Shown here: in pieces, positions 24,295 to 32,162 of the stretch
Layout of the letters: the number at the start of each line of letters is the position of its first letter
Position numbering within the stretch: position 1 is the stretch's first letter
From: Bacillota bacterium
GTDB lineage: Bacteria; Bacillota; Clostridia; Acetivibrionales; DTU013
Length of the DNA stretch: 38,588 nt
NCBI GenBank assembly: GCA_023435925.1
Contig: JAEZLF010000100.1
Span: 1 to 38,588 of the forward strand
Direction: 5' to 3'
Translations under genes and position numbers: made by a program
Notes under the pieces: generated by a model
What the model saw: only the letters and a program-made list of their open reading frames with translations
Databases searched by the model: none
Told to the model about the DNA's origin: nothing

Positions 24295-25521
24295 ATGATA
24301 GATAAAATAAAAATGAATACACCTCTTGTCGAGATGGACGGGGATGAAATGACCAGGATCATCTGGAAGCTGATTAAGGAAATATTACTTGAGCCTTATA
24401 TTGAGCTAAATACAGAGTACTATGATCTGGGTTTGAAGAAAAGGGACGAAACGGATGACCAGATCACAGTTGATGCGGCTCTTGCTACAAAAAAGTACGG
24501 AGTTGCAGTAAAATGCGCTACTATAACGCCAAATGCCCAGAGGATGGAGGAATATAATCTGAAACAGATGTGGAAAAGCCCGAATGGAACCATCAGGGCC
24601 ATTTTGGATGGCACTGTATTCAGAGCGCCGATTCTGGTTGATAGTATAAAACCCATGGTAAGTTCATGGAAAAAACCAATAACGATTGCCAGGCATGCAT
24701 ATGGTGATGTTTACAGAAATGTGGAATATCGTGTAGAGGATGCCGGTACTGCTGAGCTGGTTTTTAAAGGGAAGGGCGGAACAGCATCTACAGAAACGAT
24801 TTTTGAATTTAAAGGCCCCGGTGTGATTATGGGTATGCATAATGTTGACGAATCCATTCAGAGCTTTGCCAGAGCCTGCTTCAATTTTGCACTGGATGTA
24901 AAGCAGGATCTTTGGTTTGCAACAAAGGATACGATATCCAAGATTTATGACCATACTTTTAAGGACATATTCCAGGAGATCTATGACGCAGAGTATGCTG
25001 ACAAATTCAGTGCTGCCGGGATAGAATACTTTTATACCCTTATTGATGATGCAGTGGCGAGAATCATACGATCTGAGGGCGGAATGGTATGGGCGTGCAA
25101 AAACTATGACGGTGATGTCATGTCGGATATGGTTGCAACAGCATTCGGAAGTCTGGCTATGATGACCTCCGTACTGGTATCGCCGGAAGGCCACTATGAA
25201 TATGAGGCAGCCCATGGAACGGTAACAAGGCATTATTACAAGCATCTCAAAGGTGAGGAGACCTCTACCAATGCTATGGCTACACTCTTTGCATGGACAG
25301 GAGCCCTTAAAAAGAGAGGCGAACTCGATGGGAATATCAGGTTGATGAATTTCGCTGACGCTCTTGAGGCCGCATCTATTAAGACAATCGAAGATGGTGT
25401 AATGACAAAGGATCTGGCGACGTTATCCGATATTGATAACAAAAAGGTTGTGAATACCGCCGACTTTCTTGTGGAAATTGGTAAACGCCTGGATGCTGCA
25501 CTAATTAAGTTGCAGAAATAA
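24295..25521 (+). CDS. icd: NADP-dependent isocitrate dehydrogenase (eukaryote-like type)
   Basis: The product has 408 residues from ATG 24295, 9 nt after AAGGAG (24280-24285). It converts isocitrate plus NADP to 2-oxoglutarate, CO2 and NADPH, the route to glutamate in anaerobes with an incomplete TCA cycle. It belongs to the homodimeric subfamily shared with eukaryotes: LVEMDGDEMTRIIW at the N-terminus, the substrate-site run TPNAQRMEEYNLKQMWKSPN followed by GTIRAILDGTVFR, and YEAAHGTVTRHY with GEETSTNAMATLFAW near the coenzyme site. Length is normal. No citrate synthase or aconitase gene is adjacent. Confidence 0.96.
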   Translation: MIDKIKMNTPLVEMDGDEMTRIIWKLIKEILLEPYIELNTEYYDLGLKKRDETDDQITVDAALATKKYGVAVKCATITPNAQRMEEYNLKQMWKSPNGTIRAILDGTVFRAPILVDSIKPMVSSWKKPITIARHAYGDVYRNVEYRVEDAGTAELVFKGKGGTASTETIFEFKGPGVIMGMHNVDESIQSFARACFNFALDVKQDLWFATKDTISKIYDHTFKDIFQEIYDAEYADKFSAAGIEYFYTLIDDAVARIIRSEGGMVWACKNYDGDVMSDMVATAFGSLAMMTSVLVSPEGHYEYEAAHGTVTRHYYKHLKGEETSTNAMATLFAWTGALKKRGELDGNIRLMNFADALEAASIKTIEDGVMTKDLATLSDIDNKKVVNTADFLVEIGKRLDAALIKLQK

Positions 25522-25567
25522 TTTGATACAGAGGTAGAATGATATTTCTGCAAAATTCCTTAAGGTA

Positions 25568-25613
25568 ATATAATGCAAAAAGCTCACTATCCTATATACT
25601 TTTTGCATTATAT
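25568..25613. promoter_or_regulatory. 15-bp inverted repeat upstream of the PDZ gene
   Basis: ATATAATGCAAAAAG (25568-25582) is perfectly complementary to CTTTTTGCATTATAT (25599-25613), with a 16-nt loop. It sits 47 bp after the icd stop and 23 bp before the next start. It could end icd transcription in an AT-rich context. Its left arm also contains a TATAAT (25569-25574), so it may be an operator or leader hairpin over the promoter of the PDZ-BMP pair. Confidence 0.6.
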
Positions 25614-25635
25614 ATAAATAATTGAGGTGATTTTA

Positions 25636-26892
25636 TTGTCACTGCTGCAAATGGCTGGAGTAATAGCTGGAGAAATGCTGAATGCATTTTTCGTAAACTA
25701 TTTCTTTATATTTTTATACATTCTGGTGATTTTATATATCAGGACCCAATACCAGAAGTATTCAGACCTGCAAAGTGATATCTATGGAAAGCCCGCAAAA
25801 AGCCTGAAAGAAATTACGGAACAGATTATTCTCACGGGCCTGATAGCGGGCTTTGCTGCAGGCTTGATTGCCGTTACCGGTGGAATTATCCTGGAAGAGG
25901 ATGCGGTTCGGTACCTTTTTTATATCATGTGCTTTTTGATGCTATTTGATATGAGATACGTATGCATTTCTTATGCGGCTGGTATCCTGGCAGCAATAAG
26001 TCTGATTTTCGGTTACCCTGACGTCAGTATTCCTTCTCTTTTGGGCTTGGTTGCCATTCTCCAGGTAGTAGAGAGTATACTGATCTATTTGAGCAGGAAA
26101 AGTGCCTGTGTTCCTGTGTTTTTACGTCAGAAGAATGAGATTACAGGTGCATTTCTTATCCGCAAATTCTGGATGATTCCCATTGTATTTTTTACTTATA
26201 TCATTCAGTCGGGTGGAATATCTTTCGAACTGTCTGCAGGATGGCCGTTTCTTTTCGGAGCACCTGTTATGAAGGGAGGGGCTTACGCGCTGGGACTGGA
26301 CTGTCTGGTAGCAGTGCTGTGCTACTCTGACATTGCCATAACAATGCATCCGGAGAAGAAAAGTGCCCAAAGCGCGGCAATGTACTTTATATACAGTATC
26401 GTGCTGCTGGTATTTGCAGTTCTTTCAGTGTATATACAATGGGTTCAGTACGTTGGAATTTTGTTTTGTGTACTTGCTCGTGAAGGAATCCATTTTTACT
26501 CCATATTCTCGGAAAACAGGGGGAAGTCTTTATACAGTGCTGTCAGAAGGGGATTGAGGATAATGGACGTCCTGCCCGACAGTCATGCACAGAGGATGGG
26601 TTTAAAGCGCGGGGACATTATACTTAGTATCAATAACAATGATATACAGACAGAAGAGGGTGTAACCGAAGCTCTGCGTGAATATCCCACGTTTACATGG
26701 ATCCATGTAATCGGATGGGATGGTAACGAGAGAACGGTTGAATATCGCTGCTTCCCGGGAGGATATAACTCACTTGGCATTATTTCCGTTCCAAGGGAAA
26801 AGGAAGTAACCTATAATACAGGCTATTTTGAACGTATGAGTATACTAAAAAATATTGTCAACAGATTCAGAGGTATGGACAGACCTGTGTAA
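25636..26892 (+). CDS. Polytopic membrane protein with C-terminal PDZ domain
   Basis: The product has 418 residues from TTG 25636, with GAGGTGA just upstream; the frame also opens at GTG 25627, inside that site. About eight membrane helices fill residues 5-300. A cytosolic PDZ domain (about 305-385) follows, with MDVLPDSHAQRMGLKRGDIILSINNNDIQ. There is no protease domain. The layout, membrane region plus PDZ, resembles MinJ-type division proteins of Bacillus, but sequence similarity is not obvious to me and the role is unknown. It is 21 bp upstream of the BMP-domain gene and likely forms a two-gene operon with it. Confidence 0.75.
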   Translation: MSLLQMAGVIAGEMLNAFFVNYFFIFLYILVILYIRTQYQKYSDLQSDIYGKPAKSLKEITEQIILTGLIAGFAAGLIAVTGGIILEEDAVRYLFYIMCFLMLFDMRYVCISYAAGILAAISLIFGYPDVSIPSLLGLVAILQVVESILIYLSRKSACVPVFLRQKNEITGAFLIRKFWMIPIVFFTYIIQSGGISFELSAGWPFLFGAPVMKGGAYALGLDCLVAVLCYSDIAITMHPEKKSAQSAAMYFIYSIVLLVFAVLSVYIQWVQYVGILFCVLAREGIHFYSIFSENRGKSLYSAVRRGLRIMDVLPDSHAQRMGLKRGDIILSINNNDIQTEEGVTEALREYPTFTWIHVIGWDGNERTVEYRCFPGGYNSLGIISVPREKEVTYNTGYFERMSILKNIVNRFRGMDRPV

Positions 26893-26913
26893 TATTTGAA
26901 TGAGGTGATTTTT

Positions 26914-28797
26914 TTGGACATGAAGGGGAACGAGAGCAACTATCTGGCTGCTCGAAAACTGGGGATCAAAGAATACTCAAGGAACATATCCAATGGACAG
27001 TCGGGATATTTGCCATTTCTTGAAGGTGTTCTGAAAAATATCGAGATCATATATGAACTGGATCTTGGTATCATCGAACTGCCTCTCAAAAAGATCGTCG
27101 GCACATATACCTATGCGAGAAGCAGGTCATTTGCAGCCAACTTCATGCCTTTGCTTAAGTCAAAAAGCGAATTCGCACAGAAGTGGTCCATACTTTGTGA
27201 TGCGCATATTAATGAAGGTATCCGTGATCCGATTAAGGTTTATGAGTATTTGAACTGGTTTTATGTCGTTGAGGGGAATAAGCGGGTCAGCGTGCTGAAG
27301 TATTATGATGCGTATTCCATTCAGGGGCAGGTTTCCAGACTTGTACCCAAGAGGGACGAAAATGATATCAACATTTCCATATACTATGAATTTTTAGATT
27401 TTTACAAAAAAACGAATATCAATCTGATATGGTTTACAAAAAGAAATTCCTTTAGCAGGCTATATGGTTATCTGGAAGGGTTTGTTCCGGATTTCAAGCT
27501 GGCAGGCATGGACAAGTACAGGTACTTCACCAACTCCATTTATATGCCCTTCAGAAAGATCTATCATGAGCTTGGAGGTCAGAAGCTGCCGATCACCACC
27601 GGAGATGCCTTTCTGGAGTACATTACCGTATACGGGATGCCTACCAGCATTGACGAAACATTGTTAAGGACGAGATTAAGCGGCTTTGTGATGGAGCTGG
27701 AACAAATATCTGGCAACAAGTCCCCGGACATACAGACTGTACCGGTTGATAACAGTGAAAGTATTATTACAGCATTAACTACAATGGTTAAGCCAAAGAA
27801 AACCCTTAAGGTGGCCTTTGTGTATGCCAAGGATGCTAATAGCTCAAGCTGGACCTTTTCACAGGAAATGGGGAGAAACCATGTGAATAATGTGTTCGGT
27901 GATGCGATCAGTACATCTTATGTGGACAATGTGCCGGAGAGTCTGGAAGCCTATGATTCAATGAAGCAGCTGGCGGAGGAAGGAAATGATGTTGTATTTG
28001 TTACGAGCCCTGCTTTTATTAATGCTACTCTAAAAGCAGCACTGGAGTATCCGGAAACAAAGTTTTTAAATTGCTCGGAAACCCATTCCTTCAAGCATGT
28101 GAATACCTATTTCGGCAGAATTTACGAACCCAGATTTTTGGCCGGTATTGTGGCAGGTGCAGTGACAAAATCCAATATAGTTGGATATGTTGGCACACAT
28201 CCGATTCCTGGAGTTATAAACGGGATTAATTCGTTTGCACTCGGCGCCAGGATGGTGAATCCGAATGTCAAGGTGAGGGTGGAATGGCTGGAGCACTGGG
28301 ATAATACAGAGGGCGCAGAAGCAGCTAGTAAAAAGCTTATTAGTCAAGGGGCTGATATCATATCCCACCATGATACGCTTTCCAATCGCGAATTCTCGCG
28401 AGAATACGGCGTTTACTCTGTTTTGAGCGGCTTTGATGGTAATGGTTCCACAAATGAATATATCGCAGCACCTGTTTGGAACTGGGGAATTTTTTACGAG
28501 AAAATGCTCAGAAATCTGATAAAAAGCTGGAGAATCTTCGGATCAGAGCAGAAGGTTATTAATTTCTGGTGGGGAATGGATTCCGGTATTGTGGACTTTT
28601 TCTATTCGAAAAGGCTGGTTCCGCGAGAAACACAGAAGCTGCTGAATTTTCTCAGAAACATGATTGTAAATGGTGCGTTTCATCCGTTTACGGGGCCAAT
28701 ATACAGTCAGGATGGTTTGCTGAGGATCAGCCAGGATCAGATTGCAACGAGAGAACAGATCATCGGAATGGACTGGTTTGTAGACATTATTGAATAA
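26914..28797 (+). CDS. Signal-less BMP-domain protein with ParB-like N-terminal region
   Basis: The product has 627 residues from TTG 26914, 6 nt after GAGGTGA. The N-terminal about 290 residues contain WFYVVEGNKRVSVLKYYDA near 115-133, which resembles the ParB/sulfiredoxin nuclease-fold signature (E-GN-RV). From about 295 there is a full BMP (PnrA/Med-like) periplasmic-binding fold: KTLKVAFVYAKDANSSSWTF, DVVFVTSPAFINATLKAA, YFGRIYEPRFLAGIVAG, NIVGYVGTHPIPGVINGIN, GADIISHHDT. BMP proteins normally bind nucleosides outside the cell as transporter lipoproteins. Here no signal peptide or lipobox exists and no permease follows, so this is more likely an intracellular ligand sensor, as in the ComK activator Med. 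Operon partner: the PDZ protein. Confidence 0.8.
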   Translation: MDMKGNESNYLAARKLGIKEYSRNISNGQSGYLPFLEGVLKNIEIIYELDLGIIELPLKKIVGTYTYARSRSFAANFMPLLKSKSEFAQKWSILCDAHINEGIRDPIKVYEYLNWFYVVEGNKRVSVLKYYDAYSIQGQVSRLVPKRDENDINISIYYEFLDFYKKTNINLIWFTKRNSFSRLYGYLEGFVPDFKLAGMDKYRYFTNSIYMPFRKIYHELGGQKLPITTGDAFLEYITVYGMPTSIDETLLRTRLSGFVMELEQISGNKSPDIQTVPVDNSESIITALTTMVKPKKTLKVAFVYAKDANSSSWTFSQEMGRNHVNNVFGDAISTSYVDNVPESLEAYDSMKQLAEEGNDVVFVTSPAFINATLKAALEYPETKFLNCSETHSFKHVNTYFGRIYEPRFLAGIVAGAVTKSNIVGYVGTHPIPGVINGINSFALGARMVNPNVKVRVEWLEHWDNTEGAEAASKKLISQGADIISHHDTLSNREFSREYGVYSVLSGFDGNGSTNEYIAAPVWNWGIFYEKMLRNLIKSWRIFGSEQKVINFWWGMDSGIVDFFYSKRLVPRETQKLLNFLRNMIVNGAFHPFTGPIYSQDGLLRISQDQIATREQIIGMDWFVDIIE

Positions 28798-28833
28798 AGC
28801 CCTTAATTGGACTCGGATGTTGTTCAATCCGTG

Positions 28834-29427
28834 TTAAAATTTGCAATCAATAATATAATAACCGAATGCGTTCACAATTGTGGTATTGTTATACTGACGT
28901 ATGCGATCCTGCATTTTATAATTCAGATGCTGATGACCGTGAAAAAAATACCTCGGTGAGTACGTGTCCAGCATTTCGATAAAACTTAAAAAACCGCGGT
29001 GAGCATGATCGTCTCCGTCGCCCAAGCCTAGAGCAGGAGCATGGGTAAGCAGGATATCAAAACCGTTATTTTTTTTGATAGTTCGTCTGAGCTTTTTGAT
29101 TCTTTTTCTCATTTGCTCTTCGGTATATTGGAATTCCTGATTGCTGTAATTCATACTGCCACCCAGTCCAACGATCCGAATTCCATTATAGTTCACAAGG
29201 GTGCCGTCTGCGGATATGCAGCCTTCCGGTGGGTGCCTCAGATAATTTTTATTGTGGTTGCCGGGTACATATATTAAGGGAGCCTTGATCATCGTCACGA
29301 TAAAAGACAGATATTCAGCCTTTAAGTCACCGCAGGACAGAACAAGCTCAATATCCTTGAATCGCTCACGGTCAAAATAATCCCATATATAAGGTTCTTC
29401 ACGATCTGATAAAAGTAATATTTTCAT
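28834..29427 (-). CDS. Calcineurin-like metallophosphoesterase
   Basis: The product has 197 residues from ATG 29427 (MKILLLSDREEPY). The frame extends to GTG 29469, but the promoter at 29479-29507 would place transcription start right there, favouring the shorter form. Motifs of the two-metal phosphoesterase fold are visible: LLLSDREE (first Asp, with the usual His missing), VLSCGDLKAEYL, YVPGNHNKN, DILLTHAPALGLGDGDD and FFHGHQHLNY. Substrate is unknown; relatives act on cyclic nucleotides, nucleotides or phosphoproteins. It is convergent with the BMP gene (36 bp apart) and divergent from asnS. Confidence 0.88.
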   Translation of the reverse strand: MKILLLSDREEPYIWDYFDRERFKDIELVLSCGDLKAEYLSFIVTMIKAPLIYVPGNHNKNYLRHPPEGCISADGTLVNYNGIRIVGLGGSMNYSNQEFQYTEEQMRKRIKKLRRTIKKNNGFDILLTHAPALGLGDGDDHAHRGFLSFIEMLDTYSPRYFFHGHQHLNYKMQDRIRQYNNTTIVNAFGYYIIDCKF

Positions 29428-29478
29428 GCAGTAATCCAATCTTTCGTCAATGCGGAACCATATTGGCACCGTTATATT

Positions 29479-29507
29479 ATTATACTTTATTCAATAGTTA
29501 TTAACAA
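29479..29507 (-). promoter_or_regulatory. Promoter of the phosphoesterase gene
   Basis: On the minus strand TTGTTA (29502-29507) and TATAAT (29479-29484) lie 17 bp apart. On the other strand of the same gap, a TATAAT at 29569-29574 is the likely -10 of asnS, with only a weak -35 (TGGTGA, 29546-29551). Confidence 0.65.
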
Positions 29508-29632
29508 TCCAAAAAAGCAGGCATATGCGTTTTGTTTAAAATGAATGGTGATAATAGGTTTATCGTGATATAATCTATTTATGAATTTATGAGAAATACA
29601 TTTATATACTGCAAGGGAGGAAAATTTACGCG

Positions 29633-31021
29633 ATGATAAGCATTAAACAATTATACAGAGAGTGTGACGTGTATTTCGGAAAGCAGATCGAGGTGGCCGG
29701 CTGGGTAAGAACAATAAGGGATTCAAAGACCTTTGGTTTTATTGAACTGAATGATGGGTCTTTTTTCAAAAATCTGCAGATTGTTTTTGATGAAAGTGTT
29801 CTGGCTAATTTTAAGGAGGTAGCAAAGCTCCCGCAGGGATCTTCCATAAGGGTCAGCGGTGAGTTAACGGCAACTCCCGGCGCAAAACAGCCTTTTGAGC
29901 TGCATGCGGCAGCGATTGAAATAGAAGGCCTATGTTCGCAGGATTACCCACTGCAGAAAAAGAGGCATTCCTTTGAATTTCTCCGTACTATAGCGCATCT
30001 GCGCCCCAGAACCAATACCTTCTCAGCTGTTTTCAGATTAAGAAGTGCAGCAGCATATGCAGTTCATCGCTTTTTCCAGGAGAAGGGTTTTGTTTATGTG
30101 CACACCCCTATTATTACAGGTAGTGACTGTGAGGGTGCCGGTGAAATGTTCAGAGTAACAACACTGGATCCGGACAATCTGCCACGGGATGAAAAAGGAA
30201 ATATTGATTATGAAGAGGACTTCTTCGGAAGGCAAACCAGTCTTACAGTGAGCGGACAGCTTTCAGGTGAAACCTACTGTATGGCATTTGGCAAGATTTA
30301 TACCTTTGGCCCCACCTTCCGGGCAGAAAATTCCAATACGGCAAGGCATGCTTCCGAGTTTTGGATGATTGAACCGGAAATAGCATTTGCAGACCTTCGG
30401 GATGATATGGCTCTGGCGGAAGAAATGATAAAATATTTAATCCATTACTGCTTTGAAAATGTTCCTGAGGAACTGGAGTTCTTCAATAGTTTTGTTGACA
30501 ATACGCTGTTGGACAGACTGAATAATGTAGTAAATTCCGACTTTGGGCATATTACGTACACTGAGGCAATTGAACTGTTAGAAAAGGAAAACGCCAGCTT
30601 CGATTATCCGGTGAAGTGGGGCAGCGATCTGCAGACTGAGCACGAACGGTATCTGACAGAAAAGGTTTTCAAAAGGCCGGTCTTTGTTACAGATTATCCC
30701 AAAGATATCAAAGCATTTTATATGAGACTCAACGATGACGGTAAGACCGTGGCGGCTATGGATCTTCTTGTACCTGGGGTTGGTGAGATCATAGGAGGTT
30801 CTCAAAGAGAAGAACGATATGACTTGCTTGCAAAACGTATGGATGAATTATGCCTGCCACAGGAAGAGTACAAATGGTATATGGATCTGCGGAAATACGG
30901 CGGCACAAAACATGCGGGATTTGGACTGGGCTTTGAAAGAGCAGTCATGTATCTGAGCGGAATGGCTAATATCAGAGATGTCATTCCATTCCCAAGAACA
31001 CCTAAATCAGCGGATTTCTAG
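29633..31021 (+). CDS. asnS: Asparaginyl-tRNA synthetase
   Basis: The 462-residue class II aminoacyl-tRNA synthetase has an N-terminal OB-fold anticodon-binding domain (about 1-110; VAGWVRTIRDSKTFGFIELNDG). The catalytic core carries motif 2 (TFGPTFRAENSNTARHASEFWMIEPE) and motif 3 (GLGFERAVMYLSGMANIRDVIPFPRTPKSADF). The PRTP-x-SADF ending and overall length are those of AsnRS rather than AspRS. It charges tRNA-Asn in the cytosol. AGGGAGG (29614-29620) sits 12 nt before the start, slightly far but the best available. Confidence 0.97.
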   Translation: MISIKQLYRECDVYFGKQIEVAGWVRTIRDSKTFGFIELNDGSFFKNLQIVFDESVLANFKEVAKLPQGSSIRVSGELTATPGAKQPFELHAAAIEIEGLCSQDYPLQKKRHSFEFLRTIAHLRPRTNTFSAVFRLRSAAAYAVHRFFQEKGFVYVHTPIITGSDCEGAGEMFRVTTLDPDNLPRDEKGNIDYEEDFFGRQTSLTVSGQLSGETYCMAFGKIYTFGPTFRAENSNTARHASEFWMIEPEIAFADLRDDMALAEEMIKYLIHYCFENVPEELEFFNSFVDNTLLDRLNNVVNSDFGHITYTEAIELLEKENASFDYPVKWGSDLQTEHERYLTEKVFKRPVFVTDYPKDIKAFYMRLNDDGKTVAAMDLLVPGVGEIIGGSQREERYDLLAKRMDELCLPQEEYKWYMDLRKYGGTKHAGFGLGFERAVMYLSGMANIRDVIPFPRTPKSADF

Positions 31022-31075
31022 AAATATTGAACATGTTGGTAAGCAAAGTAAAATAAGCATAGAGGAGGTAATGTA

Positions 31076-31480
31076 ATGAACGAAATGGTGAAAGAAATAG
31101 TCAGAGAAGACAAAATCAAGATTTCTGAGGAAGTCATTGCAACAATTGCGGGGATTGCCGCATCGGAAAACGAAAATCTTTCTTCCATGAGCGGCGGATT
31201 TGTTGATGGTATCGCAGGCATGCTCGGCAGAAAATCACCTGGCAAAGGAATAAAGGTCGAACTGAAAGAAAATCTTGTTATGATCGATATGGCTGTAGTA
31301 ATGCAATACGGCTGTAAAATTCATGAGGTTGCCCGTGATATGCAAAAAAGAGTCAGGGATGCAGTGGAAGGAATGACTGGTATGGAGGTTGCAGCGGTCA
31401 ATATCAGTGTGCTGGGTGTGACGGTGGGGAAAGAAACCGGAAAGCTGGAAGTTGTTGATGATGCTTCTGCGCAGGCATAA
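31076..31480 (+). CDS. Asp23/Gls24 family envelope stress response protein
   Basis: The 134-residue product carries a typical Asp23/Gls24 domain: IKISEEVIATIAGIAASE, then GIKVELKENLVMIDMAVVMQYGCKIHEVARDMQKRVRDAVEGMTGMEVAAVNI. Family members are small cytosolic or membrane-associated proteins linked to envelope stress and, in Clostridia, often lie near fatty-acid or wall genes. The start ATG follows GAGGAGG by 7 nt. It lies 54 bp after asnS and ends at a strong terminator, so it may be the last gene of an asnS transcript. Confidence 0.92.
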   Translation: MNEMVKEIVREDKIKISEEVIATIAGIAASENENLSSMSGGFVDGIAGMLGRKSPGKGIKVELKENLVMIDMAVVMQYGCKIHEVARDMQKRVRDAVEGMTGMEVAAVNISVLGVTVGKETGKLEVVDDASAQA

Positions 31481-31521
31481 GTCAGCGAAACAATCATTGC
31501 GATCTACGAACATTTTTTATT

Positions 31522-31556
31522 AAGAGGGGGACCATGTCCTCCTCTTGAGATTTTTT
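31522..31556 (+). terminator. Intrinsic terminator after the Asp23 gene
   Basis: A stem of about 10 bp (AAGAGG...CCTCTT outer arms at 31522-31527 and 31541-31546, with a G-T pair inside) closes a 5-nt loop. It is followed by GAGATTTTTT. It separates the asnS-Asp23 unit from the PspC gene. Confidence 0.8.
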
Positions 31557-31568
31557 ACTCAGAATGAT

Positions 31569-31597
31569 TAGACATTGTACCGATAATCTCGTATATT
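31569..31597 (+). promoter_or_regulatory. Promoter of the PspC-isoprenoid synthase-like pair
   Basis: TAGACA (31569-31574) and TATATT (31592-31597) are 17 bp apart, about 40 bp upstream of the PspC start. Confidence 0.6.
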
Positions 31598-31640
31598 TCT
31601 ATGTAAAACATTTTAACTTAAGAATAAGGAGTAATGAAAA

Positions 31641-32159
31641 ATGAATAGATTGCATCGTTCAAAAAGAAGCAAGGTCATATTGGGAGTATGCGGCGGTTTA
31701 GCCGAATACTTGCAGATCGATCCTACACTGGTAAGGATCATTAGTGTGATAACCGCATTGGCAGGTCCGGGTGTGTTTATTTACTTTATTGCTGCATTAG
31801 TTATGCCTGAGGATAAAGGATTTGAACAGGACAACAGCCAGTGGAGCAGTAACTCAAAAACGAATTACGACACGTATAAAAGAGCTGGAGACAACTCCAC
31901 ATATACGGGAAATGCAGAGGAAACCGGCAGCACGTCAAGCTTTGAGAGTGATTTTATCCATCAGGATGACAGCTGGAGCCGTCCGCCTAAATACAACACA
32001 GAGAAAAACAGAGTGGTTCTGGGAGCGATTCTTGTCGGACTGGGTATTCTGTTTCTTGGCAAGCAATTTGCACCCTGGCTGTTTCAGCTCAAATTTCTGG
32101 TGCCCGTGCTATTGATCGGTATCGGCGGATTCATTGTGATCAAAGGCAGAAACAGGTAA
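31641..32159 (+). CDS. PspC domain membrane protein
   Basis: The 172-residue product has an N-terminal PspC domain (about 1-58): LHRSKRSKVILGVCGGLAEYLQIDPTLVRII, then a membrane helix ending ALVMPED. A polar linker of about 60 residues rich in Ser, Asn and Asp is followed by two C-terminal membrane helices (VVLGAILVGLGILFLGKQF and FLVPVLLIGIGGFIVIKG). PspC proteins take part in envelope stress sensing. AAGGAG precedes the start. The stop is only 3 bp before the next start, implying translational coupling with the isoprenoid synthase-like gene. Confidence 0.92.
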   Translation: MNRLHRSKRSKVILGVCGGLAEYLQIDPTLVRIISVITALAGPGVFIYFIAALVMPEDKGFEQDNSQWSSNSKTNYDTYKRAGDNSTYTGNAEETGSTSSFESDFIHQDDSWSRPPKYNTEKNRVVLGAILVGLGILFLGKQFAPWLFQLKFLVPVLLIGIGGFIVIKGRNR

Positions 32160-32162
32160 AGG

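Noticed and set aside
28800..28833. Weak CGGAT/ATCCG hairpin between the BMP and phosphoesterase genes
   Set aside because: Only a 5-bp stem and no clear T-run on either side; not enough for a terminator call.
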